NCBI RefSeq assembly: GCF_003943735.1 | Contig: NZ_RJMV01000007.1 | Span: forward strand, 33,322 to 97,321 | DNA: 64,000 nt | From: Streptococcus sanguinis | GTDB lineage: Bacteria > Bacillota > Bacilli > Lactobacillales > Streptococcaceae | Direction of reading: 5' to 3' | Shown: piece by piece, positions 46,851 to 54,013 of the stretch | How the letters are laid out: every line of letters starts with the position of its first letter | Position numbering within the stretch: position 1 is the stretch's first letter | Made by a program: the position numbers and the translations under genes | Notes under the pieces: model-generated | Databases searched by the model: none | What the model saw: the letters and a program-made list of their open reading frames with translations, nothing else | What the model was told of the DNA's origin: nothing

Positions 46851-46910
46851 AAAAATTAACTTGACTTAATTTTTATTTTAATGTATATTAAAGCTAATGT
46901 ATATTAAAGC
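46851..46910 (+). promoter_or_regulatory. Manganese operon promoter, MntR/ScaR-type operator and 16-bp duplication
   Basis: TTGACT (46861-46866), 17 bp, TATATT (46884-46889). A 9-6-9 perfect inverted repeat AAAAATTAA-CTTGAC-TTAATTTTT (46851-46874) overlies the -35; this closely resembles the ScaR/PsaR operator I know from scaCBA and psaBCA. TAATGTATATTAAAGC is present twice in direct tandem (46879-46894, 46895-46910), so the -10 region is duplicated. Confidence 0.85.
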
Positions 46911-46926
46911 TATAGAGGTGTATGAG

Positions 46927-47646
46927 ATGATTACGATTAAAGATTTGACTGTCAGCTATCAGGATACGCTGGCTCTTGAGCCCCTTTCATTAACCATTAA
47001 GGAGCCAACCATTACTGGGATTATTGGTCCTAACGGAGCCGGAAAATCCACCCTGCTCAAGGGCATGCTAGGGATTATTGACCACCAAGGCCAGACTCTG
47101 CTGGATCAAAAGCCACTGCAGAACTCTCTCCAGAAGGTCGCCTACGTAGAGCAAAAGATTAATATTGATTATCATTTTCCTATCAAAGTCAAAGAGTGTG
47201 TCTCTTTGGGACTTTACCCTCAGCTCAAGCTTTTTCAGGGGCTTAAAAATTCCCATTGGGACAAGGTAGCTGAGGCATTGAAAATTGTCGGTTTAGAGGA
47301 CTTGGCAGAGCGGCAGATTAGCCAGCTATCCGGCGGGCAATTCCAGCGAGTCTTGATTGCTCGCTGCTTGGTTCAAGAGGCGGATTGTATCTTTTTGGAC
47401 GAGCCCTTCGTCGGGATTGACTCTGTCAGTGAAGAGATTATTATGTCGACTTTGCGGAGTCTCAAAGCCGCAGGCAAGATCATCCTGATTGTCCACCATG
47501 ACCTGAGTAAGGTGGTTGATTATTTTGATCAGGTCATCCTGCTCAATCGTAAGCTGATCGCTTTCGGTCCTACTGAGACCAGCTTTACCAAGGACAATAT
47601 GAAAAAGACTTACGGCTCCCAGCTCTTTATGAATGGAGGTGCCTAG
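46927..47646 (+). CDS. psaB: Manganese ABC transporter, ATP-binding protein
   Basis: A 239-residue ABC ATPase with Walker [14 protein letters not shown], signature [16 protein letters not shown], Walker [11 protein letters not shown] and the switch histidine in IILIVHHDL. It powers import of manganese (and iron) through the permease and lipoprotein encoded next. Start: ATG at 46927 with GAGGTG upstream; the track-like earlier ATGs come from the duplicated leader. Equivalent to psaB, scaC and ssaA; naming differs by species. Confidence 0.94.
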   Translation: MITIKDLTVSYQDTLALEPLSLTIKEPTITGIIGPNGAGKSTLLKGMLGIIDHQGQTLLDQKPLQNSLQKVAYVEQKINIDYHFPIKVKECVSLGLYPQLKLFQGLKNSHWDKVAEALKIVGLEDLAERQISQLSGGQFQRVLIARCLVQEADCIFLDEPFVGIDSVSEEIIMSTLRSLKAAGKIILIVHHDLSKVVDYFDQVILLNRKLIAFGPTETSFTKDNMKKTYGSQLFMNGGA

Positions 47647-47647
47647 A

Positions 47648-48496
47648 ATGATTTTAGAATTTTTCCAAGGGCTGCGGGACTTTCACTTCCTGCAAAATGC
47701 CCTCATTACAGCCATCGTCATTGGGATTGTTGCTGGAGCTGTCGGCTGCTTTATCATTCTGCGCGGCATGTCGCTCATGGGGGATGCTATCTCTCATGCG
47801 GTTCTGCCCGGTGTGGCCCTGTCCTACATTTTAGGGATTAATTTCTTTATCGGAGCCATCACCTTCGGACTTTTGGCCTCGATTATTATCACCTACATCA
47901 AGGGCAATTCCATTATCAAAAGCGATACGGCCATTGGAATTACCTTTTCTTCCTTCCTGGCTCTGGGTGTAATCCTGATCGGCGTTGCCAATAGTTCTAC
48001 CGACCTCTTTCATATTCTCTTTGGGAATATTTTGGCCGTACAGGACATTGATATGTGGATTAGTATTGGAGTCGGAATAGCTGTGCTCTTAATCATCATC
48101 CTCTTTTTCAAGCAGCTATTGATTACCTCCTTTGACCCCCTGCTGGCTCAAGCCATGGGTATGCCGGTCAGCTTCTATCACTATCTGCTGATGATTCTTT
48201 TGACCTTGGTCTCTGTGACAGCCATGCAGAGTGTGGGAACCATTCTGATTGTCGCTCTCTTGATAACGCCGGCAGCAACGGCCTACCTCTATGCCAACAG
48301 TCTGAAAACCATGATTCTGCTGTCCTCAGGACTGGGCGCTCTAGCTTCTGTACTGGGCCTCTTTATCGGCTACAGCTTTAATGTCGCTGCAGGTTCCAGC
48401 ATTGTCCTGACCTCAGCCATCATCTTTCTCATCTCTTTCTTTATTGCCCCTAAACAACGCTATTTAAAACTTAAAAACCAACCTAAACTAAAATAA
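47648..48496 (+). CDS. psaC: Manganese ABC transporter, permease
   Basis: A 282-residue ABC-3-type permease with about eight to nine membrane helices. Family features: FLQNALITAIVIGIVAGAVG, FIILRGMSLMGDAISHAVLP (the conserved GDAISHAVLPG metal-pathway loop) and LLIVALLITPAATAYL-like text near the end. The ATG at 47648 lies one base past the ATPase stop, with GGAGGTG inside the end of that gene as ribosome site. Confidence 0.94.
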   Translation: MILEFFQGLRDFHFLQNALITAIVIGIVAGAVGCFIILRGMSLMGDAISHAVLPGVALSYILGINFFIGAITFGLLASIIITYIKGNSIIKSDTAIGITFSSFLALGVILIGVANSSTDLFHILFGNILAVQDIDMWISIGVGIAVLLIIILFFKQLLITSFDPLLAQAMGMPVSFYHYLLMILLTLVSVTAMQSVGTILIVALLITPAATAYLYANSLKTMILLSSGLGALASVLGLFIGYSFNVAAGSSIVLTSAIIFLISFFIAPKQRYLKLKNQPKLK

Positions 48497-48515
48497 AATT
48501 TGATGGAGGAATCCC

Positions 48516-49445
48516 ATGAAAAAATTAGGTTTTTTATCCCTGCTTTTGCTAGCAGTCTGCACTCTCTTTGCCTGCTCCGGTCAGAAGAAGGCGTCCAGTG
48601 AGTCATCCAAGCTCAAGGTTGTTGCAACCAACTCAATTATCGCTGATATTACCAAAAATATAGCTGGCGATAAGATTGACCTGCACAGCATTGTACCAGT
48701 CGGCAAAGACCCCCACGAATACGAACCTCTGCCTGAAGATGTCAAAAAGACTTCTCAAGCGGATCTCATCTTCTACAACGGTATCAACCTGGAAACTGGC
48801 GGCAATGCTTGGTTCACCAAGTTGGTCAAAAATGCCAATAAGGAAGAAAACAAGGACTACTATGCTGTCAGCGATGGCGTTGACGTCATTTACCTTGAAG
48901 GGCAAAGTGAAAAGGGCAAAGAAGACCCTCATGCTTGGCTCAACTTGGAAAATGGTATCATCTATGCACAAAATATTGCCAAGCGTTTGATTGAAAAAGA
49001 CCCTGACAATAAGGCCACTTACGAGAAAAATCTCAAAGCTTATGTGGAAAAACTGACAGCTTTGGACAAAGAAGCCAAGGAGAAATTCAACAATATCCCA
49101 GAGGAAAAGAAAATGATTGTGACCAGTGAAGGATGCTTCAAGTACTTCTCTAAGGCCTACAATGTGCCATCGGCCTATATCTGGGAAATCAATACTGAAG
49201 AAGAAGGGACTCCAGACCAAATCAAAAGCTTAGTTGAAAAACTGCGTAAGACCAAAGTGCCGTCTCTCTTTGTCGAATCAAGTGTGGACGACCGTCCGAT
49301 GAAGACTGTTTCTAAAGACACCAACATCCCAATCCACGCTAAAATTTTCACTGACTCAATCGCTGAAAAGGGAGAAGAAGGCGACAGCTACTATAGCATG
49401 ATGAAATACAATCTGGATAAAATTTCTGAAGGATTGGCCAAATAA
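48516..49445 (+). CDS. psaA: Manganese-binding lipoprotein (PsaA/ScaA/SsaB/FimA)
   Basis: A 309-residue substrate-binding lipoprotein, LraI cluster A-1. Lipobox LFAC with Cys20 after the signal peptide; metal ligands are His in GKDPHEYEP, His in [10 protein letters not shown], Glu in [10 protein letters not shown], and Asp in [11 protein letters not shown]. It captures Mn(II), needed for virulence and oxidative stress resistance in oral streptococci, and was first described as an adhesin. Third gene of the operon, 19 bp after the permease; a terminator follows. Confidence 0.96.
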   Translation: MKKLGFLSLLLLAVCTLFACSGQKKASSESSKLKVVATNSIIADITKNIAGDKIDLHSIVPVGKDPHEYEPLPEDVKKTSQADLIFYNGINLETGGNAWFTKLVKNANKEENKDYYAVSDGVDVIYLEGQSEKGKEDPHAWLNLENGIIYAQNIAKRLIEKDPDNKATYEKNLKAYVEKLTALDKEAKEKFNNIPEEKKMIVTSEGCFKYFSKAYNVPSAYIWEINTEEEGTPDQIKSLVEKLRKTKVPSLFVESSVDDRPMKTVSKDTNIPIHAKIFTDSIAEKGEEGDSYYSMMKYNLDKISEGLAK

Positions 49446-49452
49446 TGATAAA

Positions 49453-49490
49453 AGGTTAGGAAGACAAAATCCTAACCTCTTTATTTTTGG
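49453..49490 (+). terminator. Terminator after the manganese operon
   Basis: Stem AGGTTAGGA / TCCTAACCT (49453-49478) followed by CTTTATTTTT. Confidence 0.8.
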
Positions 49491-49596
49491 AGAAGGAGCT
49501 TCACATAGAGTCGATTTCAAATTTCCAGTCAAATTATTCGAAAAAAATCATTATTCGCTGTACAATGAAGCTATCAAACATGAATGGAGACTTCCT

Positions 49597-50088
49597 ATGA
49601 CAACTTTTCTCGGAAATCCTGTAACCTTTACTGGAAAGCAACTGCAAGTCGGCGACACTGCCCACGATTTTAGCTTGACAGCAACTGATCTTTCAAAGAA
49701 AACTATGGCTGACTTTGCTGGCAAAAAGAAAGTCCTGAGCATCATCCCATCTATCGATACTGGTGTCTGCTCAACTCAGACTCGTCGTTTCAACCAAGAG
49801 CTCTCTGACTTGGATAATACCGTTGTTATCACGGTTTCAGTTGATTTGCCTTTTGCACAAGGCAAGTGGTGTGCTGCTGAAGGCATTGAGAATGCTGTCA
49901 TGCTCTCTGACTACTTCGACCATTCTTTCGGCCATGACTATGCTGTCCTCATCAATGAATGGCACCTTTTGGCTCGTGCAGTTCTTGTCTTAGACGAAAA
50001 CAACACTGTGACCTACGCTGAATATGTCGACAATATCAATACCGAGCCTGACTATGATGCGGCGATTGCAGCAGTTAAGAGTTTATAA
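49597..50088 (+). CDS. tpx: Thiol peroxidase (PsaD)
   Basis: A 163-residue atypical two-cysteine peroxiredoxin. Peroxidatic Cys58 in [15 protein letters not shown] and resolving Cys92 in KWCAAEGI. It reduces hydrogen and alkyl peroxides using thioredoxin. In oral streptococci and pneumococcus it always follows the manganese operon, linking Mn uptake with oxidant defence. A terminator lies between, so it probably also has its own promoter in the 150-bp gap. Confidence 0.95.
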   Translation: MTTFLGNPVTFTGKQLQVGDTAHDFSLTATDLSKKTMADFAGKKKVLSIIPSIDTGVCSTQTRRFNQELSDLDNTVVITVSVDLPFAQGKWCAAEGIENAVMLSDYFDHSFGHDYAVLINEWHLLARAVLVLDENNTVTYAEYVDNINTEPDYDAAIAAVKSL

Positions 50089-50097
50089 GAGATAGAA

Positions 50098-50126
50098 ATA
50101 CGGACCTGCTAGTCCGTATTTTTTTG
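50098..50126. terminator. Terminator after tpx
   Basis: Stem ATACGGAC / GTCCGTAT (50098-50119) with T7 on the plus side; it also faces the convergent gene at 50109, whose last codons it overlaps. Confidence 0.85.
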
Positions 50127-51206
50127 TGCGAAAAACTTCTGCCAAAACTGACGGAACCAAGCCCAGGAACGCAAGAGGATGGATGGCCGATTCAGCAATT
50201 TCTTGAACCGAGCAATCTCTGCCTTTACCTGTTTCTGAGCACTCCGCCCCTTTCGAGCATAAGGGCTCTTAGCCGAACGATAGCCCAGCGGACCACGATT
50301 ATTCTGAGGTGACTTGAACTTACGACCGCCATTTTCAATGGCAAGCCTGCGAAAGTGAGGATCCCAGACTGCAGGCGTTTTGACATCGTAGCGAGTATGA
50401 GAAGCCTGATTGACCGGACGATTGCGCTCACCATAGTTAAAGCTGGCGCCATTCACAATACCATTTTGGCTAGCCCCCTCTGGATCGATGATATTGAGAA
50501 AACGACCTGTCTGATCCAGAATAAACTCTGCATGAAAATCAATTAGGATTTTTATATTGGCCTGACTAGCTTGACCATCTGGATAGATAGCTTGCTCTGA
50601 CCTCTTATCAATATAGGCTTTATTGTGCAGGCGAGAAGATTCTTGAAAGCTATAAGGCAGCGCTGGAAAAGCCTTTAGATAGGAGACCAAGGCTTCTGCA
50701 TCTGTCATACCAATCTGACGGTAGTGATCTCTGACCCACTGGGCCTGCTGGCAGGAAATGACATAGCGAAACTGATGTAGCTGCCTTTTGAGCTTTTGAT
50801 TGCCATCCTTTTGGCTGAAATCATCTGCCGGAAAAGCCTGACGCAAGGTCCTTGAAAAAATCTTCCAAAAGCAATCATGAGGTGTTAGGCTTGGAGCAAT
50901 CCGAGCCAGCAAAAAATCCGTCTCTGACTTGTCTCCGATCAGCTCCTCAGGCATATTAACAAGATTCATAGCCAGAACCAGCAACTCCTGAGCTCCTAAC
51001 CTGCTGATTTGAGCCTCCTCAGCCTGCCAGAGCTTTTGAAAAAAGGAACTGCCAAAAAGCTGAGCTTCCTGAAGGTAATCTCTTTCTTCTGGCACTGCTT
51101 TCCCTTGCTCACCAATCTCTTCAAAAACTCGTTCCAACGCTGCCTGAGACCAACCGATTGATTGCAATTGCTGAAAGAGATGTTCTTTCCCTTCTTTCGG
51201 ATACAT
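50109..51206 (-). CDS. Uncharacterised protein, probably DUF3114
   Basis: A 365-residue soluble protein without signal or membrane segment. The first half is helical and rich in Gln, Leu and Glu; the second half has a compact conserved-looking block: NIIDPEGASQNGIVNGASFN, YGERNRPVNQASHTRYDVKT, PAVWDPHFRRLAIENGG, followed by a very basic tail (FKSPQNNRGPLGYRSAKSPY, then KGRSAQK). The Asn, His, Arg, Tyr and Asp in that block could form an active site. I think this is the streptococcal DUF3114 family, but that is from memory. Function unknown. Confidence 0.7.
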   Translation of the reverse strand: MYPKEGKEHLFQQLQSIGWSQAALERVFEEIGEQGKAVPEERDYLQEAQLFGSSFFQKLWQAEEAQISRLGAQELLVLAMNLVNMPEELIGDKSETDFLLARIAPSLTPHDCFWKIFSRTLRQAFPADDFSQKDGNQKLKRQLHQFRYVISCQQAQWVRDHYRQIGMTDAEALVSYLKAFPALPYSFQESSRLHNKAYIDKRSEQAIYPDGQASQANIKILIDFHAEFILDQTGRFLNIIDPEGASQNGIVNGASFNYGERNRPVNQASHTRYDVKTPAVWDPHFRRLAIENGGRKFKSPQNNRGPLGYRSAKSPYARKGRSAQKQVKAEIARFKKLLNRPSILLRSWAWFRQFWQKFFAQKNTD

Positions 51207-51385
51207 GGCTCACCCTCCTTTCTTTTTGCTCTAGTAATTAAAAACTGTAGAGGTTATAATAAAAAACCTAATGTACATAGAACAATTAGATTTTATCACA
51301 AACTCACATGATAGCAAAGAACAAAATATGAATCCTTGGAGTGCTAACAATAAAGATGTTCTTAACAAATCACTCAATAAATAAA

Positions 51386-51408
51386 GAGAAGACCAAACCG
51401 GCCCTCTC
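51386..51408 (-). terminator. Probable terminator after the SEC10/PgrA gene
   Basis: Minus strand GAGAGGGCC / GGTCTTCTC with two G-U pairs, then TTTATTTATT. The rest of the 290-bp gap 51207-51494 shows only a dubious 18-codon frame at 51328. Confidence 0.6.
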
Positions 51409-51494
51409 TCAGTATGAGTTTTGTTTAAATGAGCTGTTCCAACTTTTCACGATTGGACAATTCATCTAGAATTCGATTTTATCAATAAATGCTC

Positions 51495-53735
51495 TTAAGC
51501 TTTACGGCGTTTTGCAAAAGCCAGTCCCAGCGTAGAGAGCAATCCCAGACCTGCAAGTGCTAGAGATGATTCAGCAGAACCTGTTTTTGGAAGAGCTGCC
51601 GGAGCCTGATAAGTCTGAACTGGTTTCTTTCCATTCTTCACTCCCGTTGTAGTGACTTTCAGAACCTTTCGCTCATTCTTAGAAACGAGGTTGGTTGGGT
51701 CGTCTGTCTCTAGGGCTGCAAGAGCTGCTTTCAAAGCTTCAAGTTTGGCATTTTCAACTCTATATGTTTCTTCCTTACTTGCCAAGTTTGCTTTAGCATC
51801 ATTGAGAGCCGCTTCTGCTTCTTTTAGAAGAGCAGGGGCATTTTGCAAGCGAGAAACGTAGTCTTTAGCAGCTTGAACAGCGCGTTGAGCCTCTTCCAGA
51901 GCTGTAGCCGCAGCAGTTGCCTTTTCTTGAGCATTTGCTGTAGCTGCTTTCAATTCGGCAAGTTTGGCATTAGCTTCCTCAGCTGTTTTTTGCGCACTTG
52001 CTTGGGCTGCTTCTTTTTCTTTCAAGCTTGCTTGAGCTTTAGCTAAAACTGCCAGTTTAGCCTTAGTTTCTTCAGAAGCTGAGTTCTTGCTATTTTTGAG
52101 TTCAGCTTGGTAAGTACGTTCTGCCTTGGCCAACTTGTCCTTAGCAGTTTTCACAACCTCACGCAGCAATGGTGCTGTCTCCTGCTTGTTCTGAGCATTT
52201 GTCAACGTACGTTGAGCAGCGTCCAATTTAGCTTGCGAAGCCGCTAAATCTTTACGAGCAGCATCAGCCTCTTGATTATTAGCATTTGGATTGATCAAGG
52301 CTGGTGTGATTTTGGAAGGGTCCTTAATATCGTTGTCGGTATTTGGAAAAAGAAGGAAGTTAATTCGGTTAATAATACCGTTGTTGCTAAAGTTAACAGC
52401 AACATATGCACCTTTTTTCTGACTTTCAAGATGCCCAACTACTTTTTGAGCATAGATAGTTCCTCTAGTTCTATATGCAATGTTATCTCCCAAATCAAAT
52501 AATTGGAATTTAATATCATTGTAAATTGCCTTTTTTAAGTAGTCTACAGAGACATTCTCTTGACTAGCAAGGATAGGATAAGGACCAAGTTCATTAGTAC
52601 TTGCTACTCTATGTCCAAACTGATCAAGTCCAAATTTAGAAACTACATCTTTAGGAATAGCTACATGTAGCGTTATAGGTTCTTTTGATTGGTATTTATA
52701 TTTTTCTTCACGAGCAGCTTTGCTTAAAGCTGTAGCATAGTCAATACTATTCTGTGTTAATGTTACTGGTGCCGTTCCTGCTTGCTTACGGATTTGATTA
52801 ATCAAATCTTGTGCATAATAGTTCAATTCCATCAGAACATCATTTGGAATGGCATTGATGTTAACCATTCGTTGCGCATCTTTTTGACTGACAATATAAT
52901 TGTTGCTGGATTTTAGGGTAGCTGCTTCTTTAGCAAGTGTTTCTTGTGCCTCAGATGTTAATTTAGCTGTACCGTTGATATTGTTACTTTTAATTGCATT
53001 TATATAGGCTTGCGATAGGGTAAAGGTATTGTGTACTTGGTCCTGGGAAGAAAGTTTCGCTTCTTTTTCCTTGATTTCTGCTTGAGCTGCTTTGATATCT
53101 GCCTGGGCTTGATCAATCACTACTTGGCGTTTGGCATCTTCCGCTTCAGCTGTCTTCAACTGGTCTTGGTAAGAATCCAGGTTCTTTTGCGCCTTGTCAA
53201 GCTCCTCCTTTGCCTTCGTTACCTTTTCACTTACCAGTTTGCTGTCCACATCTTTTTGAGCTGCATTCACAGCATCCTGAGCAGCTTGAGTCTCGGTTTG
53301 TGCCTTAGCTGCTTGAGCTTGAGCATCCTGAGCTACAGTCGCCTGTGTGTTTTCTGCTTTTTTAGCTGTATCAAGAGCTGCTTGGGCTTGCTTGGCTGCG
53401 TTTTCTGCTGGAGCAACTTTCTTCTCAGCTTCTGTCACAGCTGCCTGAGCTTCCGCAATTTTTTGTGCACTTGTATCAGCATTATCTTTCTTGGCTGTTT
53501 CAACCTTAGTCTCAGCTGCTGTAACCTGTTCTTTGGCTTGGTCAACAGCCGCTTTCGCTTGATTAACCTGCTCAGTTTGCTGTTTAAGAGCTTCTGGACT
53601 TGCAGATAGAGCCTTATCTTGGTTTGCAGGTGCATTTGCATCCACTGGAGTTGTATCTGCAGCTACAGTGTGAGCAATGCCAGTACTAGCAAGAACTGCT
53701 GCCCCTAGAATGACATGTTTTTGGATTTTTTTCAT
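51495..53735 (-). CDS. SEC10/PgrA-like LPXTG surface protein
   Basis: A 746-residue wall-anchored protein: signal peptide (1-25, ending VAA-DTT), an Ala/Lys/Gln/Glu-rich coiled coil (about 40-235), a folded central domain (about 240-475) with LMELNYYAQDLINQIRKQAG, PVTLTQNSIDYATALSKAAR, resembling a CAP-like fold but without obvious catalytic His/Glu pairs, a second coiled coil (490-680), and LPKTG at 715 with RRKA tail. The arrangement is that of SEC10/PgrA surface-exclusion proteins, known from enterococcal conjugative plasmids; streptococcal chromosomal versions have unclear roles, perhaps in adhesion or aggregation. Confidence 0.87.
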   Translation of the reverse strand: MKKIQKHVILGAAVLASTGIAHTVAADTTPVDANAPANQDKALSASPEALKQQTEQVNQAKAAVDQAKEQVTAAETKVETAKKDNADTSAQKIAEAQAAVTEAEKKVAPAENAAKQAQAALDTAKKAENTQATVAQDAQAQAAKAQTETQAAQDAVNAAQKDVDSKLVSEKVTKAKEELDKAQKNLDSYQDQLKTAEAEDAKRQVVIDQAQADIKAAQAEIKEKEAKLSSQDQVHNTFTLSQAYINAIKSNNINGTAKLTSEAQETLAKEAATLKSSNNYIVSQKDAQRMVNINAIPNDVLMELNYYAQDLINQIRKQAGTAPVTLTQNSIDYATALSKAAREEKYKYQSKEPITLHVAIPKDVVSKFGLDQFGHRVASTNELGPYPILASQENVSVDYLKKAIYNDIKFQLFDLGDNIAYRTRGTIYAQKVVGHLESQKKGAYVAVNFSNNGIINRINFLLFPNTDNDIKDPSKITPALINPNANNQEADAARKDLAASQAKLDAAQRTLTNAQNKQETAPLLREVVKTAKDKLAKAERTYQAELKNSKNSASEETKAKLAVLAKAQASLKEKEAAQASAQKTAEEANAKLAELKAATANAQEKATAAATALEEAQRAVQAAKDYVSRLQNAPALLKEAEAALNDAKANLASKEETYRVENAKLEALKAALAALETDDPTNLVSKNERKVLKVTTTGVKNGKKPVQTYQAPAALPKTGSAESSLALAGLGLLSTLGLAFAKRRKA

Positions 53736-53965
53736 GTTTTTCCTCCTGATATGTTAATAGTATAATGAGAAAAGCTTTGTTTGTCAAACTATTTACATGT
53801 TTTTTTGAGAACGTTTATCGCAAATATGTCCAAAAATAGAATCTCATCTCCATCGCTTCCAAAAAACCTGTGTCTCTAGCTATAATTGTATAATGAGTTT
53901 TCCTCTTACTGAGTTTGTCAATGATAAACTCTTGAACTAGTACAAGTATACTAGTCATAGAATGC

Positions 53966-53994
53966 AGAAAACCGCCCGTCAAGCAACGAGCGGT
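53966..53994 (-). terminator. Terminator after the Bsp-repeat protein gene
   Basis: Minus strand ACCGCTCGT / ACGGGCGGT (53971-53994), one G-U pair, followed by TTTTCTG. Confidence 0.8.
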
Positions 53995-54013
53995 CTCCTT
54001 ATTCACGTATTTC

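Noticed and set aside
51328..51384. An 18-codon frame starting MNPWSANNKDVLNKS, a possible small peptide gene
   Set aside because: No ribosome-binding site or promoter, and no resemblance to a known signal or bacteriocin peptide; its end overlaps a terminator.
53801..53814. A cre-like sequence TGAGAACGTTTATC upstream of the SEC10/PgrA gene
   Set aside because: The last two consensus bases do not fit and no promoter is aligned with it.
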